Shown: positions 42,448 through 52,126, counted from the first letter of the stretch. The stretch: 64,000 bases of DNA from Sphingomonas cannabina (GCF_021391395.1 NZ_CP090059.1:3085001-3149000), one strand, 5' to 3'. The notes: generated from the letters alone by a model not told the origin. A program made the numbers and translations.

Positions 42448-44435
42448 ACCGACATCTCGATCGTGCAGGTGACGCCTTCGGGCGGAAACTCGATCCGGGC
42501 ATCCCCGCGCTCGCTCCGCAGCGCCCGTTCCAGCATCCGCGACCCGAAGCCGGCGCGCGTGGGCGGCTCCACCCGCGGCCCGTCATGCTCGCGCCAGCTG
42601 AGCCGCAGGCGGGTCTTGCCCTCGACCTCGGTGACCTCCCAGCGGAGGTCGACCTTGCCCTTCTCGTCGGACAGCGCGCCATATTTGACCGCGTTGGTGC
42701 CGAGCTCGTGCAACGCCATCGCGATCAGCAGCGCCTTGGCCGCAGGAAGGCGCACCTCCGGCCCCGCGAAGACGATGCGCCTCCCGTCGCGGTCGAGGAA
42801 CGGCTGGAGCGCCCGCTCCACCGTCTCGCCGGCCGAGATCGTGTCCCAGTTCTTCTGCGTGAGCAGGTCATGCGCCTCCGACAGTGCCCGCAGCCGCGCG
42901 ATGAACGCATCGCGCTCCGCCACAGGCGTGCTGCGGAAGGTCTGCATCGCGATCGCCTGGACCATCGCCAGCGTATTCTTGACGCGATGACGGATCTCGT
43001 TGAGGAGCAGTTCCATCCCTGCTTCGGCGCGCTTGCGCTGTTCGATCTCGACCTTGGCGGCTTCATGGAGCCGGGCGTTGTCCATCGCCACCGCCGCCTG
43101 GGCCGCGATCCCCGCGACCAGCGCCTCGGCATCCTCGTCGAACATGCCCGGCTCGTCATGGCCGAAGAACAGACCCCCATGCACCTCGCCCGACGAGGAG
43201 ACCACCGGCACGGCAAGATAGCTGACCACCGGAAGGTGCCCCTCCGGCATACCCTGGTACGGCGGATTGTGCCCGTAGCGGGGGTCCTTGCGGATGTCGT
43301 CAGAGCGGATGATCCCATGTCCACGGAAGGTGGGATCGAACACCGCGGTGTTGCGCGGCATGGCGAAGCGTTCGAACGCCTCGCGCGCGACGCCGGACAG
43401 GGTGTAGAGGAGATAACTCTCCCCAGCCTCGTCGGTGACATTGTAGAAGAAGGCGCCGAAACGGGCCCCGCTGAGCTCGGTGGCGATGTCGGTCACCGAC
43501 TGGACGACCCGGTCGAGGTCGAGGTCGCGCGAGATTTCGCGCGCGGCGCGGTTGAGCTGCTCCAGCCGGGCCGCCTGCCTCGCGAGCATCGACTCGGCGC
43601 GCCTGCGCTCCGAAATGTCGCGCGCGATCTTCGATGCGCCGACGATCATCCCGTCATTGCGCCTTATCGGCGAGACCGTCAGCGAGACCTCGACCAGGCT
43701 GCCGTCCTTGCACCGGCGGACGGTTTCGAAATGTTCGATCCGCTCGCCCCTGCGGATCCGTTCCAGGATTCGCTGTTCCTCATCATGCCGGTCGGGCGGG
43801 ATGATCGTCAGGATCGACTTGCCGACGATCTCCTCCGCAGCATAGCCGAAGAGGTGCTCGGCGCCTTCGTTCCATGTCCTGACGTTCCCGTTCAGATCCT
43901 TGCTGACGATCGCGTCGTTCGACGAGGTCACGATTGCCGCCAGATGCTGGGCAGCCTCCTCACTCTTCCTGCGGGCGGTGATGTCGACCAAAATGTTGAC
44001 AGCGCCGACCAGCTCGCCGGCCTCGTCGAACAACGGCGTCGGATAGGGAACGAAAGGAAAACGACTGCCGTCGGGCCGCTCGGCGATCGCCTCGGCGCCT
44101 CTCACCGGTTTTCCGGTCCTGAGCGTCTCCGCCATTGGGCATTCGTCGTGCGCCATCGGCCTGCCGTCGGGCCAGTAGAGCCGCCACGAGCCACACCACC
44201 AGTCCTCGCCGATCTTCGGACGACGCCCCCACAGCTCGGCAGCCGCGGTGTTGTAGAAAGTGATCCGGCCGTCGGCATCGGTCGTATAGAGCGCGGTCGG
44301 CAGCGCCTCAACGATCCGGCGAAAATGTCCGTCCCCGATCCTCTCCGCGAACCCCGCTTCGCCTACCAGGCGCACCACAGCTTCAACCGACCGTTCGGCG
44401 GAACCCTCGAGCGCCCTCCCGCGCTCACCGTTCAT
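42444..44435 (-). CDS. HWE-family sensor histidine kinase (PAS-PAS-GAF)
   Basis: Soluble kinase of 663 residues with no membrane helix. PAS 1 (about 38-150), PAS 2 (162-275), GAF (305-455), then the HWE kinase core: phospho-acceptor H483 in 'NEIRHRVKNTLA', 'ALHELGTNAVKYGALS' in the N-box and 'LSWREHDGP', the W-x-E of the family. HWE kinases in alphaproteobacteria often feed the PhyR-EcfG general stress response. The convergent neighbour on plus is the secreted repeat protein, with stops overlapping by four bases; the response regulator is divergent. Confidence 0.9.
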   Translation of the reverse strand: MNGERGRALEGSAERSVEAVVRLVGEAGFAERIGDGHFRRIVEALPTALYTTDADGRITFYNTAAAELWGRRPKIGEDWWCGSWRLYWPDGRPMAHDECPMAETLRTGKPVRGAEAIAERPDGSRFPFVPYPTPLFDEAGELVGAVNILVDITARRKSEEAAQHLAAIVTSSNDAIVSKDLNGNVRTWNEGAEHLFGYAAEEIVGKSILTIIPPDRHDEEQRILERIRRGERIEHFETVRRCKDGSLVEVSLTVSPIRRNDGMIVGASKIARDISERRRAESMLARQAARLEQLNRAAREISRDLDLDRVVQSVTDIATELSGARFGAFFYNVTDEAGESYLLYTLSGVAREAFERFAMPRNTAVFDPTFRGHGIIRSDDIRKDPRYGHNPPYQGMPEGHLPVVSYLAVPVVSSSGEVHGGLFFGHDEPGMFDEDAEALVAGIAAQAAVAMDNARLHEAAKVEIEQRKRAEAGMELLLNEIRHRVKNTLAMVQAIAMQTFRSTPVAERDAFIARLRALSEAHDLLTQKNWDTISAGETVERALQPFLDRDGRRIVFAGPEVRLPAAKALLIAMALHELGTNAVKYGALSDEKGKVDLRWEVTEVEGKTRLRLSWREHDGPRVEPPTRAGFGSRMLERALRSERGDARIEFPPEGVTCTIEMSV

Positions 44436-44494
44436 CGTCGGCAGCTTTCGGTACCGCCCATCAGGGACATTTGCATAAACCGCTCCTCTTCAAA

Positions 44495-44522
44495 GGAAAC
44501 CCTTGGTGGCGAAGAGCGTTCC
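44495..44522. promoter_or_regulatory. EcfG-type promoter elements on both strands
   Basis: Plus strand: GGAAAC (44495-44500), 16-base spacer, CGTT (44517-44520), toward the response regulator. Minus strand: GGAAC (44522-44518), 17-base spacer, GTT, toward the HWE kinase. Both fit the GGAAC-N16/17-CGTT pattern of the general-stress sigma factor EcfG in alphaproteobacteria. Confidence 0.55.
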
Positions 44523-44622
44523 TTGACGCGGCAAATGTGCAGCATCGCCGCAACGAAACGAGAAACGATGACCGGGGAAGCAGGCAGGAATTGGTCTCGA
44601 AATCTCGTTCGCGCAGTCGGGA

Positions 44623-45030
44623 GTGCTCGCCTTGAATGACGGCGAGGGCCAACGATGCGTCGCGCTCATCGTCGAGGACGAATGGCTGATCCGGATGGAG
44701 CTGGCCGACGCGCTGGCCGCGGCGGGTGTCACGGTATTCGAGGCGAGCGCCGGCGAGGATGCGCTGACCTATCTCCAGGGTGATCACCCGATCCATGTGC
44801 TGATCACCGACATCCGCCTGGTCGGCACGCTCAGCGGCTGGGATATCGCCGAAGCCTTCCGCACCGCACGGCCCGATATCGCCGTGATCTATGCGTCGGC
44901 CAATCCGCCGCAGGAGGCGCGCCAGGTGCCGGGCAGCGTCTTCTTCGCCAAGCCGGCGCCGATGCAGCAGCTCGTTCAGACCTGCTATCAGCTCTGCCCG
45001 CTGATGCGCGGCCCTTCGATCGGCGGCTGA
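44623..45030 (+). CDS. Single-domain response regulator
   Basis: Receiver-only protein of 135 residues: acidic pocket 'VEDEWLI', phospho-acceptor D63 in 'ITDIRLVG', and Lys in 'FFAKPAP'. No output domain. The frame opens with GTG at 44623; TTG at 44632 with GGGAG eight bases ahead is an equally good start. Divergent from the HWE kinase and probably its partner, as with other small receivers near HWE kinases. Confidence 0.85.
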   Translation: MLALNDGEGQRCVALIVEDEWLIRMELADALAAAGVTVFEASAGEDALTYLQGDHPIHVLITDIRLVGTLSGWDIAEAFRTARPDIAVIYASANPPQEARQVPGSVFFAKPAPMQQLVQTCYQLCPLMRGPSIGG

Positions 45031-45036
45031 CGCTCT

Positions 45037-45561
45037 TCAGACGTGACGCTTCTCGAGCTTCCGCGCGAGCGTGCGGCGGTGCATCCCCAGCCGGCGCGCG
45101 GTTTCGGAGATGTTGAAGCCCGTCTCCGCCAGCGTCTGGTGGATACGCTCCCATTCCAGCGTCTTGATCGAGGTCGGGCGCGCATCGAGGCTCGCGTCGG
45201 GATCGCCCTCGACCCTGGCGAAGGCGGCCTCGATCTCGTCGGTGTTGGCGGGCTTGGTGAGATAGTTGGTGGCGCCGAGCTTGATCGCCTCCACCGCCGT
45301 CGCGATGCTGGCATAGCCGGTCAGCACGACGATGCGCATGTCGGGATCGAAGGCATGGAGCGCCTGGATGCCGGTGAGCCCCGACGCGCCTTCGAGGCGG
45401 AGGTCGACCACGGCATAACCGGGCGCGAAGTCGGCGAGCAGCGCGTCCAGCTCGGCCGGAGCGCTCGCGGTCCGCACCTCGTAGCCGCGGCGCTCGAACG
45501 AGCGGCGGAGGGTCCGGGCGAAGGCTTCGTCATCCTCCAGGATCAGCAGGCGTCCGGTCAT
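45037..45561 (-). CDS. regA: RegA/ActR/PrrA-type redox response regulator
   Basis: Response regulator of 174 residues: receiver domain with D53 in 'AVVDLRLEGASG', then a Fis-type helix-turn-helix 'NISETARRLGMHRRTLARKL', almost invariant in RegA/ActR/PrrA. It overlaps the sensor gene by ATGA. Such regulators control respiratory and redox genes in response to the quinone pool; here the adjacent quinol oxidase is the obvious target. Confidence 0.9.
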   Translation of the reverse strand: MTGRLLILEDDEAFARTLRRSFERRGYEVRTASAPAELDALLADFAPGYAVVDLRLEGASGLTGIQALHAFDPDMRIVVLTGYASIATAVEAIKLGATNYLTKPANTDEIEAAFARVEGDPDASLDARPTSIKTLEWERIHQTLAETGFNISETARRLGMHRRTLARKLEKRHV

Positions 45562-46901
45562 TGCTCCGTCTCCACGGCGAGCGAGGCGAGCGGGATGGTG
45601 AGCGTCACCGTCGCCCCGCCCTCGTCGCGCCCACCTCTTTCACGCCCACCTCTTTCACGATTGCGCGCCGTCACCGTCCCGCCGAGCTTGCGCAGCACGT
45701 TCACCGCCAGGAACAGGCCGAGCCCGTGGCCGCGCTTGCCCTTGCTCGACTGATAGGGCTTGCCCAGCGTCTCCAGCATCTCGACCGGGAAGCCGGTGCC
45801 GTCGTCCTCCAGCGTCAGCACCATCGCCTCGGGCGATCGCTCGGCGGTGAGCGTGATCGCCGTCGCCTCGGCCTCCAGTGCATTGTCGAGGACATTGGCG
45901 ATCACCTGCGCCAGCGCGCGGTCGCCGACGATCGGCAGGTCGGGCCCGAGCAGATCGGTGAAGCGCAGCATGTCGGGATGCAGCGCGTCCCAGCCGGCCG
46001 CCACCTCGCGGATGAAGCTGCGCAAGGTGGTGCGCATCGGCGCATCGCCCAGCACCTCGCCGGAGGCGAGCAGGATGCCCTTCACGATCTCCTTGCAGCG
46101 CGCGACTTCGCCCTGCATCTCGGCGACTTCCTCGGCGAGCCGCGGGTCGGCGGCGATCGGCGCGGACGTCTTCCAGTCGGCGAGGATCACCGCGAGCGAC
46201 GACAGCGGCGTGCCGAGCTCATGCGCCGCGCCCGAGGCGAGCAGGCCCATGCGCACGATATGATCCTCCTCCGCGGCGCGCTGTCGCATCTCGGCAAGAT
46301 AGGCGTCGCGGCTCCTGAGGTTCCGGTTGATGCGCGCCAGGAACAGCACCAGCAGCACCGCCGACAGGACGAAATTGCCCCAATAGGCGGCGACGTACGG
46401 CACCGGCAGCCGGATCGCCAGCGCGGGCGGCAGCGGCAGCGGCGGCGCGGTGGCGGCGACGAGGGCGAACAGCGCAGCGGCGATGACGACCAGCGCCCAG
46501 CTCGACCACGCCTCCAGCAGCAGCGCGCCGAGCACGATCTGGAGCAGATAGAGCGAGACGAACGGATTGGCCGCGCCGCCGCTGAGGTAGAGCTGCACCG
46601 ACAGCGCGGCGACGTCGAACAGCAGCGACAGGAAGATGGTGCGGTTGCCGGTCTCGCGCCGCCGCAGCGCGCCCAGCGTCACCAGGTTGAGCAGCACCAG
46701 CGCCGCGAGCACCGCGATCATGCCGGCGAGCGGCAGGCGGATGCCGAAGCCGAGATGCGCGACCGCGATGGTGACCGCCTGGCCCGCCACCGCCAGCCAG
46801 CGCAGGTGGGTGAGCAGCAGCAGGTTGCGCCGCCCGGCGGCGTCGGCGCCGCGGAAGGGCGACCGGTCGATGCTGGTTGGGAACCAGGAGGTCATGTTCA
46901 T
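45558..46901 (-). CDS. regB: RegB/ActS/PrrB-type redox sensor kinase
   Basis: Membrane histidine kinase of 447 residues with six predicted helices. The quinone-sensing motif 'GGAANPF' (108-114), H227 in 'SGAAHELGTPLSSLAV' and C269 in 'EVARCKEIVKG', a position equivalent by eye to the redox-sensitive Cys of RegB, are present. The C-terminal part has two exact 15-base tandem copies (45629-45643, 45644-45658) coding RERGG twice, in a variable loop. The gene starts four bases after surf1 ends, tying it to the cyo operon. Confidence 0.9.
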   Translation of the reverse strand: MNMTSWFPTSIDRSPFRGADAAGRRNLLLLTHLRWLAVAGQAVTIAVAHLGFGIRLPLAGMIAVLAALVLLNLVTLGALRRRETGNRTIFLSLLFDVAALSVQLYLSGGAANPFVSLYLLQIVLGALLLEAWSSWALVVIAAALFALVAATAPPLPLPPALAIRLPVPYVAAYWGNFVLSAVLLVLFLARINRNLRSRDAYLAEMRQRAAEEDHIVRMGLLASGAAHELGTPLSSLAVILADWKTSAPIAADPRLAEEVAEMQGEVARCKEIVKGILLASGEVLGDAPMRTTLRSFIREVAAGWDALHPDMLRFTDLLGPDLPIVGDRALAQVIANVLDNALEAEATAITLTAERSPEAMVLTLEDDGTGFPVEMLETLGKPYQSSKGKRGHGLGLFLAVNVLRKLGGTVTARNRERGGRERGGRDEGGATVTLTIPLASLAVETEQ

Positions 46902-46905
46902 AGTG

Positions 46906-47760
46906 TTAGCGCGGTTCGCCCTTCAGGTCCTCCCCGGCACGGGGAGGGGGACCATGCGAAGCATGGTGGAGGGGGAGCTCCGCAGGCGATGTCGCTTGCG
47001 GCGAGCCCCCTCCACCGCTGCGCGGTCCCCCTCCCCGTGCCGGGGAGGACCTGAGTGTTGGCTCACCACGCCGCCCCCGCCACGCCAGCCCAATGAGCGC
47101 GCTGCCCAGCAGCGCGGCCATCGCGAACCAGGTGAGCGCATAGACGAGGTGGTTGTTGGGGAAGCGCACCACCGTGAGGCCGCCCCGCGGCCAGCCCGGA
47201 CTCGACGTCGCGTCGGCGTCGACGAAATAGGGCGCGACCGGCCCCAGCCGCTTCGCCGCGGCGATGGCGGCGACGTCGCGCGAATACCAGCGGCCGCCTG
47301 CCGGATCGTTGGCGCGCAGGAAGCCGCCACCCGGTTCGCTGACGCGCAGCAGGCCCGCTACCTCCACGACACCTTCGGGCCGATCATGCGCCTGACGCCG
47401 CTCCGGCGGAACGAAGCCGCGGTTGATCAGCACGGTGAAGCCGCGCTCGCTCCTGAGCGGCGTCATCACCCAATAGCCGCCGCCGAGCTCGGTCGCCGCC
47501 TGCACCAGCGTCTCGCGATCGTGAAGGAAGCTGCCGCGCAGCCGGACGCGGAGATAAGCGTCGTCGCGCCCGATCCGGGGCCAGCTGTCCGGCCCCGGCG
47601 CGGCGACCGGCGCGGCGGCGAGGCGGTGCTCGACCTGGGCGATCAGCGCCAGCTTCCAGGTGCGGCGATGGAGCTGCCACACCCCGAGCGCGATCAGCCC
47701 GGCGATCGCCGCAAGCAGCGCCAGCGCGACCGCGGCGCGCGCGGCCGGGTGCCTGGTCAC
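46906..47760 (-). CDS. SURF1-family oxidase assembly protein with repeat-derived tail
   Basis: Membrane protein of 284 residues that helps assemble haem-copper oxidases. Two helices: 'AAVALALLAAIAGLIALGVWQLHRR' region at the start and 'VYALTWFAMAALLGSALIGLAW' near residue 225; between them 'GYWVMTPL', 'INRGFVP' and 'PYFVDAD' are family marks. GTG start overlaps cyoD (GTGA). Normal SURF1 proteins stop soon after the second helix; here about 50 extra residues, rich in Gly, Pro and Arg, are encoded by a family B repeat (46924-47053). Confidence 0.85.
   Translation of the reverse strand: MTRHPAARAAVALALLAAIAGLIALGVWQLHRRTWKLALIAQVEHRLAAAPVAAPGPDSWPRIGRDDAYLRVRLRGSFLHDRETLVQAATELGGGYWVMTPLRSERGFTVLINRGFVPPERRQAHDRPEGVVEVAGLLRVSEPGGGFLRANDPAGGRWYSRDVAAIAAAKRLGPVAPYFVDADATSSPGWPRGGLTVVRFPNNHLVYALTWFAMAALLGSALIGLAWRGRRGEPTLRSSPARGGGPRSGGGGSPQATSPAELPLHHASHGPPPRAGEDLKGEPR
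46924..47053. repeat. Family B paired-palindrome repeat within surf1 3' end
   Basis: Arms built on CCTCCCCGGCACGGGGAGG in inverted orientation, with an inner CCATGCGAAGCATGG palindrome. It is read through in frame by surf1. Same subtype as 56434-56570. Confidence 0.88.
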
Positions 47761-48155
47761 ATCCCGCTCATCTCGCTCTGGCCGCTCATCTCGCCCTGGG
47801 TCATCGACGGCATCATGTTCGCGTTCATGTGGTACATGACCCACAGCGACCCGGCGAGCGTGATCACCACCAGCACGATGGTGAAGATCGCCGCGAGCAG
47901 GTTCCATCCGCCTTCCGACTTGGTGTCGAGGTGGAGGAAGAAGATCATGTGGACGAGGATCTGCACCACGGCGAAGGCGATGACGAGCGCCGCGGTGGCG
48001 CCGGGCGACAGCACTCCCCCCATCACCAGCCAGAACGGAATGGCGGTGAGGACGACCGACAGGCCGAAGCCGATCACATAGCCCTTGAGCGAGCCGTGCG
48101 GCGCATGGACGTCGTGGTCCTCATGGCCGTGGTCGGCGGTGTGGTCGGCGCTCAT
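47757..48155 (-). CDS. cyoD: Cytochrome o ubiquinol oxidase subunit IV
   Basis: Membrane subunit of 132 residues with three helices ('GYVIGFGLSVVLTAIPFWLV', 'LVIAFAVVQILVHMIFFLHL', 'AIFTIVLVVITLAGSLWVMYHMN' region). It begins with a His-rich stretch and ends in a Met-rich tail. The ATG overlaps cyoC (ATGA). Confidence 0.92.
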   Translation of the reverse strand: MSADHTADHGHEDHDVHAPHGSLKGYVIGFGLSVVLTAIPFWLVMGGVLSPGATAALVIAFAVVQILVHMIFFLHLDTKSEGGWNLLAAIFTIVLVVITLAGSLWVMYHMNANMMPSMTQGEMSGQSEMSGM

Positions 48156-48784
48156 CTCAGGACCCCAAGCAGATAGACGAAGGTGAAGACGCCGATCCAG
48201 ACGACGTCCAGGAAGTGCCAGAACATGCTGAGGCACATCAGCCGCCGCTTGTTGGCCTGGATCAGCCCGCGCCGCCCGACCTGTACCATCAGCGTCACCA
48301 GCCAGATGATGCCGAAGGTGACATGCAGCCCGTGCGTCCCCACCAAAGTGAAGAAGGACGACAGGAAGGCGCTGCGCCATGGCCCAGCGCCTTCGTGGAT
48401 CAGATTGGCGAACTCGTAGAGCTCGATGCCGAGGAAGGCGGCGCCGAACAGCCCGGTGATCGCCAGCCACAGCTGGGTCTGCCCTACCCTGCCCCGCTCC
48501 ATCGCCAGCATGGCGAAGCCGTAGGTGATCGACGACATCAGCAGCATGGTGGTGTTGAGCGCCACCAGCGGCAGCTCGAAGATCTCGCGCGCGGTCGGCC
48601 CGCCGGCATAGGACGTCCCGTAGACGCCGTAGCAGGCGAACAGCACCGCGAAGATGAGGCAGTCGCTCATCAGGTAGAGCCAGAAGCCCAGCAGCGTGCT
48701 GCCGCCCGGCGCATGGTCGTGCTCGTCGGCGAGGTAGAAGACCGGCGGCTTGCCCTCGGCCTGGTCGATCGTGGTCGTGCTCAT
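48152..48784 (-). CDS. cyoC: Cytochrome o ubiquinol oxidase subunit III
   Basis: Subunit III of 210 residues with five membrane helices. 'LGFWLYLMSDCLIFAVLFA', 'GIELYEF' and 'GTHGLHVTFGIIWL' are the usual subunit III motifs. It starts four bases after cyoB stops and overlaps cyoD. Confidence 0.94.
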   Translation of the reverse strand: MSTTTIDQAEGKPPVFYLADEHDHAPGGSTLLGFWLYLMSDCLIFAVLFACYGVYGTSYAGGPTAREIFELPLVALNTTMLLMSSITYGFAMLAMERGRVGQTQLWLAITGLFGAAFLGIELYEFANLIHEGAGPWRSAFLSSFFTLVGTHGLHVTFGIIWLVTLMVQVGRRGLIQANKRRLMCLSMFWHFLDVVWIGVFTFVYLLGVLR

Positions 48785-48788
48785 CGCG

Positions 48789-50789
48789 TCAGGCCTCCGC
48801 GCTCGCGAGCAGCCTGGTGCGCGCGTCCTCGGTCTCGATCACCGTCTCCACCGGGATGTGGTAGTCGCGGTCGTAGTTGAAGGTGTGGATGATCGCCGTC
48901 GCGACCAGCCCCAAGAAGGCGATCGCCGCCAGCCACCACATGTACCAGATCATGCCGAAGCCGAACACGACGCTGAATCCCGCCAGGATGATGCCGGCGC
49001 CGGTGTTCTTCGGCATGTGGATCGGCCGGAAGCCGGAGGTCGGCCGCTGGTAGTTGCGGCTCTTCATATCGTACCAGGCGTCGAGGTCGTGGACGACCGG
49101 CGTGAAGGCGAAGTTGTAGTCGGGCGGCGGCGACGAGGTCGCCCATTCGAGCGTGCGCCCGCCCCACGGATCGCCGGTGGTGTCGGCCAGTTCCTCGCGC
49201 TTCATGAAGCTGACGACGAGCTGGATGATGAAGGCGGCGATGCCGACCGCGATGATCGCGGCGCCGATCGCGGCGATCACGAACCAGATCTGCAGGCTCG
49301 GGTCCTCGAAGTGGCGGAGGCGCCGCGTCACGCCCATCAGCCCCAGGATGTAGAGCGGCATGAACGCCACCCAGAAGCCGATCACCCAGCACCAGAAGGA
49401 CACCAGGCCCCACTTCCTGTCGAGCTTGAACCCGAACGCCTTGGGGAACCAGTAGTTGATCCCCGCGAACAGCCCGAACAGCACGCCGCCGATGATGACG
49501 TTGTGGAAATGCGCCACCAGGAACAGCGAGTTGTGCAGCACGAAGTCCGCCGGCGGCACCGCGAGCAGCACGCCGGTCATGCCGCCGATCACGAAGGTCA
49601 GCATGAACGCGACCGTCCACATCATCGGCAGCTCGAAGCGGATGCGCCCGCGGTACATGGTGAACAGCCAGTTGAAGATCTTCGCCCCCGTCGGGATCGA
49701 GATGATCATCGTCGTGATGCCGAAGAAGCTGTTGACGCTCGCCCCCGACCCCATGGTGAAGAAATGGTGCAGCCACACCAGGTACGACAGGATGGTGATG
49801 ACCACCGTCGCATAGACCATCGAGGTGTAGCCGAAGAGCCGCTTGCCGCAGAAGGTCGAGGTCACTTCGGAGAAGATGCCGAACGCAGGCAGGATCAGGA
49901 TGTAGACCTCGGGGTGGCCCCAGATCCAGATCAGGTTCACGTACATCATGGGGTTGCCGCCCATGGTGTTGGTGAAGAAGTTGGTGCCGAGATAGCGGTC
50001 GAGGCTGAGCAGCGCGAGCACGGCGGTCAGCACCGGGAAGGCGGCGACGATCAGCACGTTGGTGCACAGCGACGTCCAGGTGAAGATCGGCATCTTCATC
50101 ATCGACATGCCCGGCGCGCGCATCTTGACGATGGTCGCCAGCAGGTTGACGCCGGATAAGAGCGTCCCGACGCCCGCGATCTGCAGCGACCATATGTAAT
50201 AGTCGACCCCGACGTCGGGCGAGTAGTCGAGCCCTGACAAGGGCGCCATCGCCAGCCAGCCGGTCCGCGCGAACTCGCCGATGAACAGCGACGCCATCAC
50301 CAGCACCGCGCCCGCCGTCGTCATCCAGAAGCTGAAGTTGTTGAGGAACGGAAAGGCGACGTCCCGCGCGCCGATCTGCAGCGGCACGATGTAGTTCATG
50401 AGGCCGGTGACCAGCGGCATCGCCACGAAGAAGATCATGATCACGCCATGCGCGGTGAACACTTGGTCGTAATGGTGCGCCGGCAGATAGCCCTCGTTCG
50501 GTCCGAACGCGATCGCCTGCTGCGCGCGCATCATGATCGCGTCGGAAAAGCCGCGCAGCAGCATGATGATGCCCAGGATCATGTACATGATCCCGATCTT
50601 CTTGTGGTCGATGCTGGTGAACCACTCCTTCCAGAGATAGCCCCAGAGGCGATACTTGGTGATCACGCCCAGCAGCGCGACGCCGCCCAGCGCGACGCCG
50701 ATGAAGGTCGCGACCAGGATCGGCTCGTGGATCGGCAGGGACTCGAGCGAGAGCCGCCCGAAGATCGTCTTGAGGAAAGTCTCGTTCAT
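48789..50789 (-). CDS. cyoB: Cytochrome o ubiquinol oxidase subunit I
   Basis: Catalytic subunit of 666 residues, normal for CyoB with about 15 helices. Low-spin haem His in '[10 protein letters not shown]' and '[11 protein letters not shown]', Cu-B site His in '[12 protein letters not shown]' and 'WLHHFFTMG' are present; the Tyr of HPEVY gives the cross-linked His-Tyr. Reduces oxygen to water with ubiquinol and pumps protons. Twelve bases separate it from cyoA. Confidence 0.96.
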   Translation of the reverse strand: MNETFLKTIFGRLSLESLPIHEPILVATFIGVALGGVALLGVITKYRLWGYLWKEWFTSIDHKKIGIMYMILGIIMLLRGFSDAIMMRAQQAIAFGPNEGYLPAHHYDQVFTAHGVIMIFFVAMPLVTGLMNYIVPLQIGARDVAFPFLNNFSFWMTTAGAVLVMASLFIGEFARTGWLAMAPLSGLDYSPDVGVDYYIWSLQIAGVGTLLSGVNLLATIVKMRAPGMSMMKMPIFTWTSLCTNVLIVAAFPVLTAVLALLSLDRYLGTNFFTNTMGGNPMMYVNLIWIWGHPEVYILILPAFGIFSEVTSTFCGKRLFGYTSMVYATVVITILSYLVWLHHFFTMGSGASVNSFFGITTMIISIPTGAKIFNWLFTMYRGRIRFELPMMWTVAFMLTFVIGGMTGVLLAVPPADFVLHNSLFLVAHFHNVIIGGVLFGLFAGINYWFPKAFGFKLDRKWGLVSFWCWVIGFWVAFMPLYILGLMGVTRRLRHFEDPSLQIWFVIAAIGAAIIAVGIAAFIIQLVVSFMKREELADTTGDPWGGRTLEWATSSPPPDYNFAFTPVVHDLDAWYDMKSRNYQRPTSGFRPIHMPKNTGAGIILAGFSVVFGFGMIWYMWWLAAIAFLGLVATAIIHTFNYDRDYHIPVETVIETEDARTRLLASAEA

Positions 50790-50800
50790 CGCGTCTCGCC

Positions 50801-51955
50801 TCAGGCCGCGGTGGCGGGCGTGGCGCCCGGCCGGGCCGGAATGTCGTTCCGGGTCATGTTCTCGTTGCTCTGATGGCCGGGCGCGTGTCCGCCCGGCGCA
50901 GCCTCGGGATGATGCGGCGCCGACTGGTGCGGCGTGGTCTTATGCTCCTCCGGCGACTGCAGCAGGCCGCCCTCAGGCTCGCCCGGCTTCTGCGGCGCAT
51001 CGTTGACCGGTGCATGCCCGCCGCCACCGCGCATCATGTCGTGGTGCATCGTCTCGGCCATGCAGGTCTGGCCCGGCCGCACGCACATCTGCACCGCGCG
51101 GTCGAACAGCCCGCTCTCGACCGCGGCGTAGCGGATCACCGGCACCTTCTCGCTCGGCCTCTCGAGCTTCAGATACTCCGCCGCGTCCAGCCTGCCGCCG
51201 CCGCCGCGCAGCCCCGCCGCCCAGCGCTCGAACGCGCCCTCGTCCATCCCCGCCACCGCAAAGCGCATGTCGGAGAAGCCGGCGCCGCTGTAGTTGGACG
51301 AGATGCCCTCGAACTGCCCGGCCTTGTTGAGCACCGCGTGGAGCTTCGTCTCCATCCCCGGCATGGTGTAGATCATGCCGGCGAGCTCGGGCACGTAGAA
51401 GGCGTTCATCACGCTGCTCGACGTCAGCCGGAAGCGCACCGGCCGGTCGACCGGCAGTGCCAGCAGGTTCACGGTGGCGATGCCCTGCTCGGGATAGATG
51501 AACAGCCACTTCCAGTCGAGCGAGACCACCTGGATCTCCAGCGGCTTCACATGGCCCGCGACCGGCTTGCCCGGCGCGGTCCGCTCGATCGGCCGATAGG
51601 GATCGAGCAGATGCGTGCTCGTCCAGGTCAGCGCGCCCAATGCGATGATGATCATCAGCGGCGCCGCCCAGATCGCCAGCTCGAGCTGGGTCGAATGGTC
51701 CCATTCGGGATCATAGTCGGCATCGCGGTTCGACTGGCGGTACTTCCAGGCGAAGAAGATGGTCAGCGCCATCACCGGCACGATGATCAGCAGCATCAGC
51801 CCGGTCGAGATCATGACGAGCTGGCCCTGCTGGCGGGCGACGTCGCCGGCGGGATCGAGCACCGTCATGCCGCAACCGCCGAGCAGCAGCGGAAGCATGG
51901 CGAACGCGGAAACCGCCTTCAGGCGCGGTGGACGGAGGGCCGGTACGGGACTCAT
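50801..51955 (-). CDS. cyoA: Cytochrome o ubiquinol oxidase subunit II
   Basis: Lipoprotein subunit of 384 residues from the ATG at 51955, which gives a clean lipoprotein signal ending 'LPLLLGGC'; another ATG at 52015 has a better ribosome site (GGAGAG) but adds 20 residues before the signal. Two helices, then the cupredoxin-like domain, which lacks the Cu-A Cys/His ligands ('[12 protein letters not shown]' as in quinol oxidases). A long His/Pro-rich tail follows residue 320. First gene of cyoABCD-surf1-regBA. No cyoE was found in the window. Confidence 0.93.
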   Translation of the reverse strand: MSPVPALRPPRLKAVSAFAMLPLLLGGCGMTVLDPAGDVARQQGQLVMISTGLMLLIIVPVMALTIFFAWKYRQSNRDADYDPEWDHSTQLELAIWAAPLMIIIALGALTWTSTHLLDPYRPIERTAPGKPVAGHVKPLEIQVVSLDWKWLFIYPEQGIATVNLLALPVDRPVRFRLTSSSVMNAFYVPELAGMIYTMPGMETKLHAVLNKAGQFEGISSNYSGAGFSDMRFAVAGMDEGAFERWAAGLRGGGGRLDAAEYLKLERPSEKVPVIRYAAVESGLFDRAVQMCVRPGQTCMAETMHHDMMRGGGGHAPVNDAPQKPGEPEGGLLQSPEEHKTTPHQSAPHHPEAAPGGHAPGHQSNENMTRNDIPARPGATPATAA

Positions 51956-52081
51956 GCCGCCGCCGCTATCGCTGCGCTGCAACACGGACCATTGGACATT
52001 TTGTCCTATCCCCATGACCGCTCTCCATGGGCTAGACGTTCGCAGGCGCAGCACGCCACCTTCAATCGATTCGAACGTTTA

Positions 52082-52108
52082 CGGAAGACGGTGTATCATA
52101 GTCTTCCG
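52082..52108. promoter_or_regulatory. Inverted repeat before MFS gene
   Basis: CGGAAGAC (52082-52089) and GTCTTCCG (52101-52108), a perfect 8-base inverted repeat with an 11-base spacer, ending 18 bases before the MFS ATG in the divergent cyoA/MFS gap. Could be an operator or an mRNA leader hairpin. Confidence 0.4.
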
Positions 52109-52126
52109 GTGTTACGGGAACCCAGC

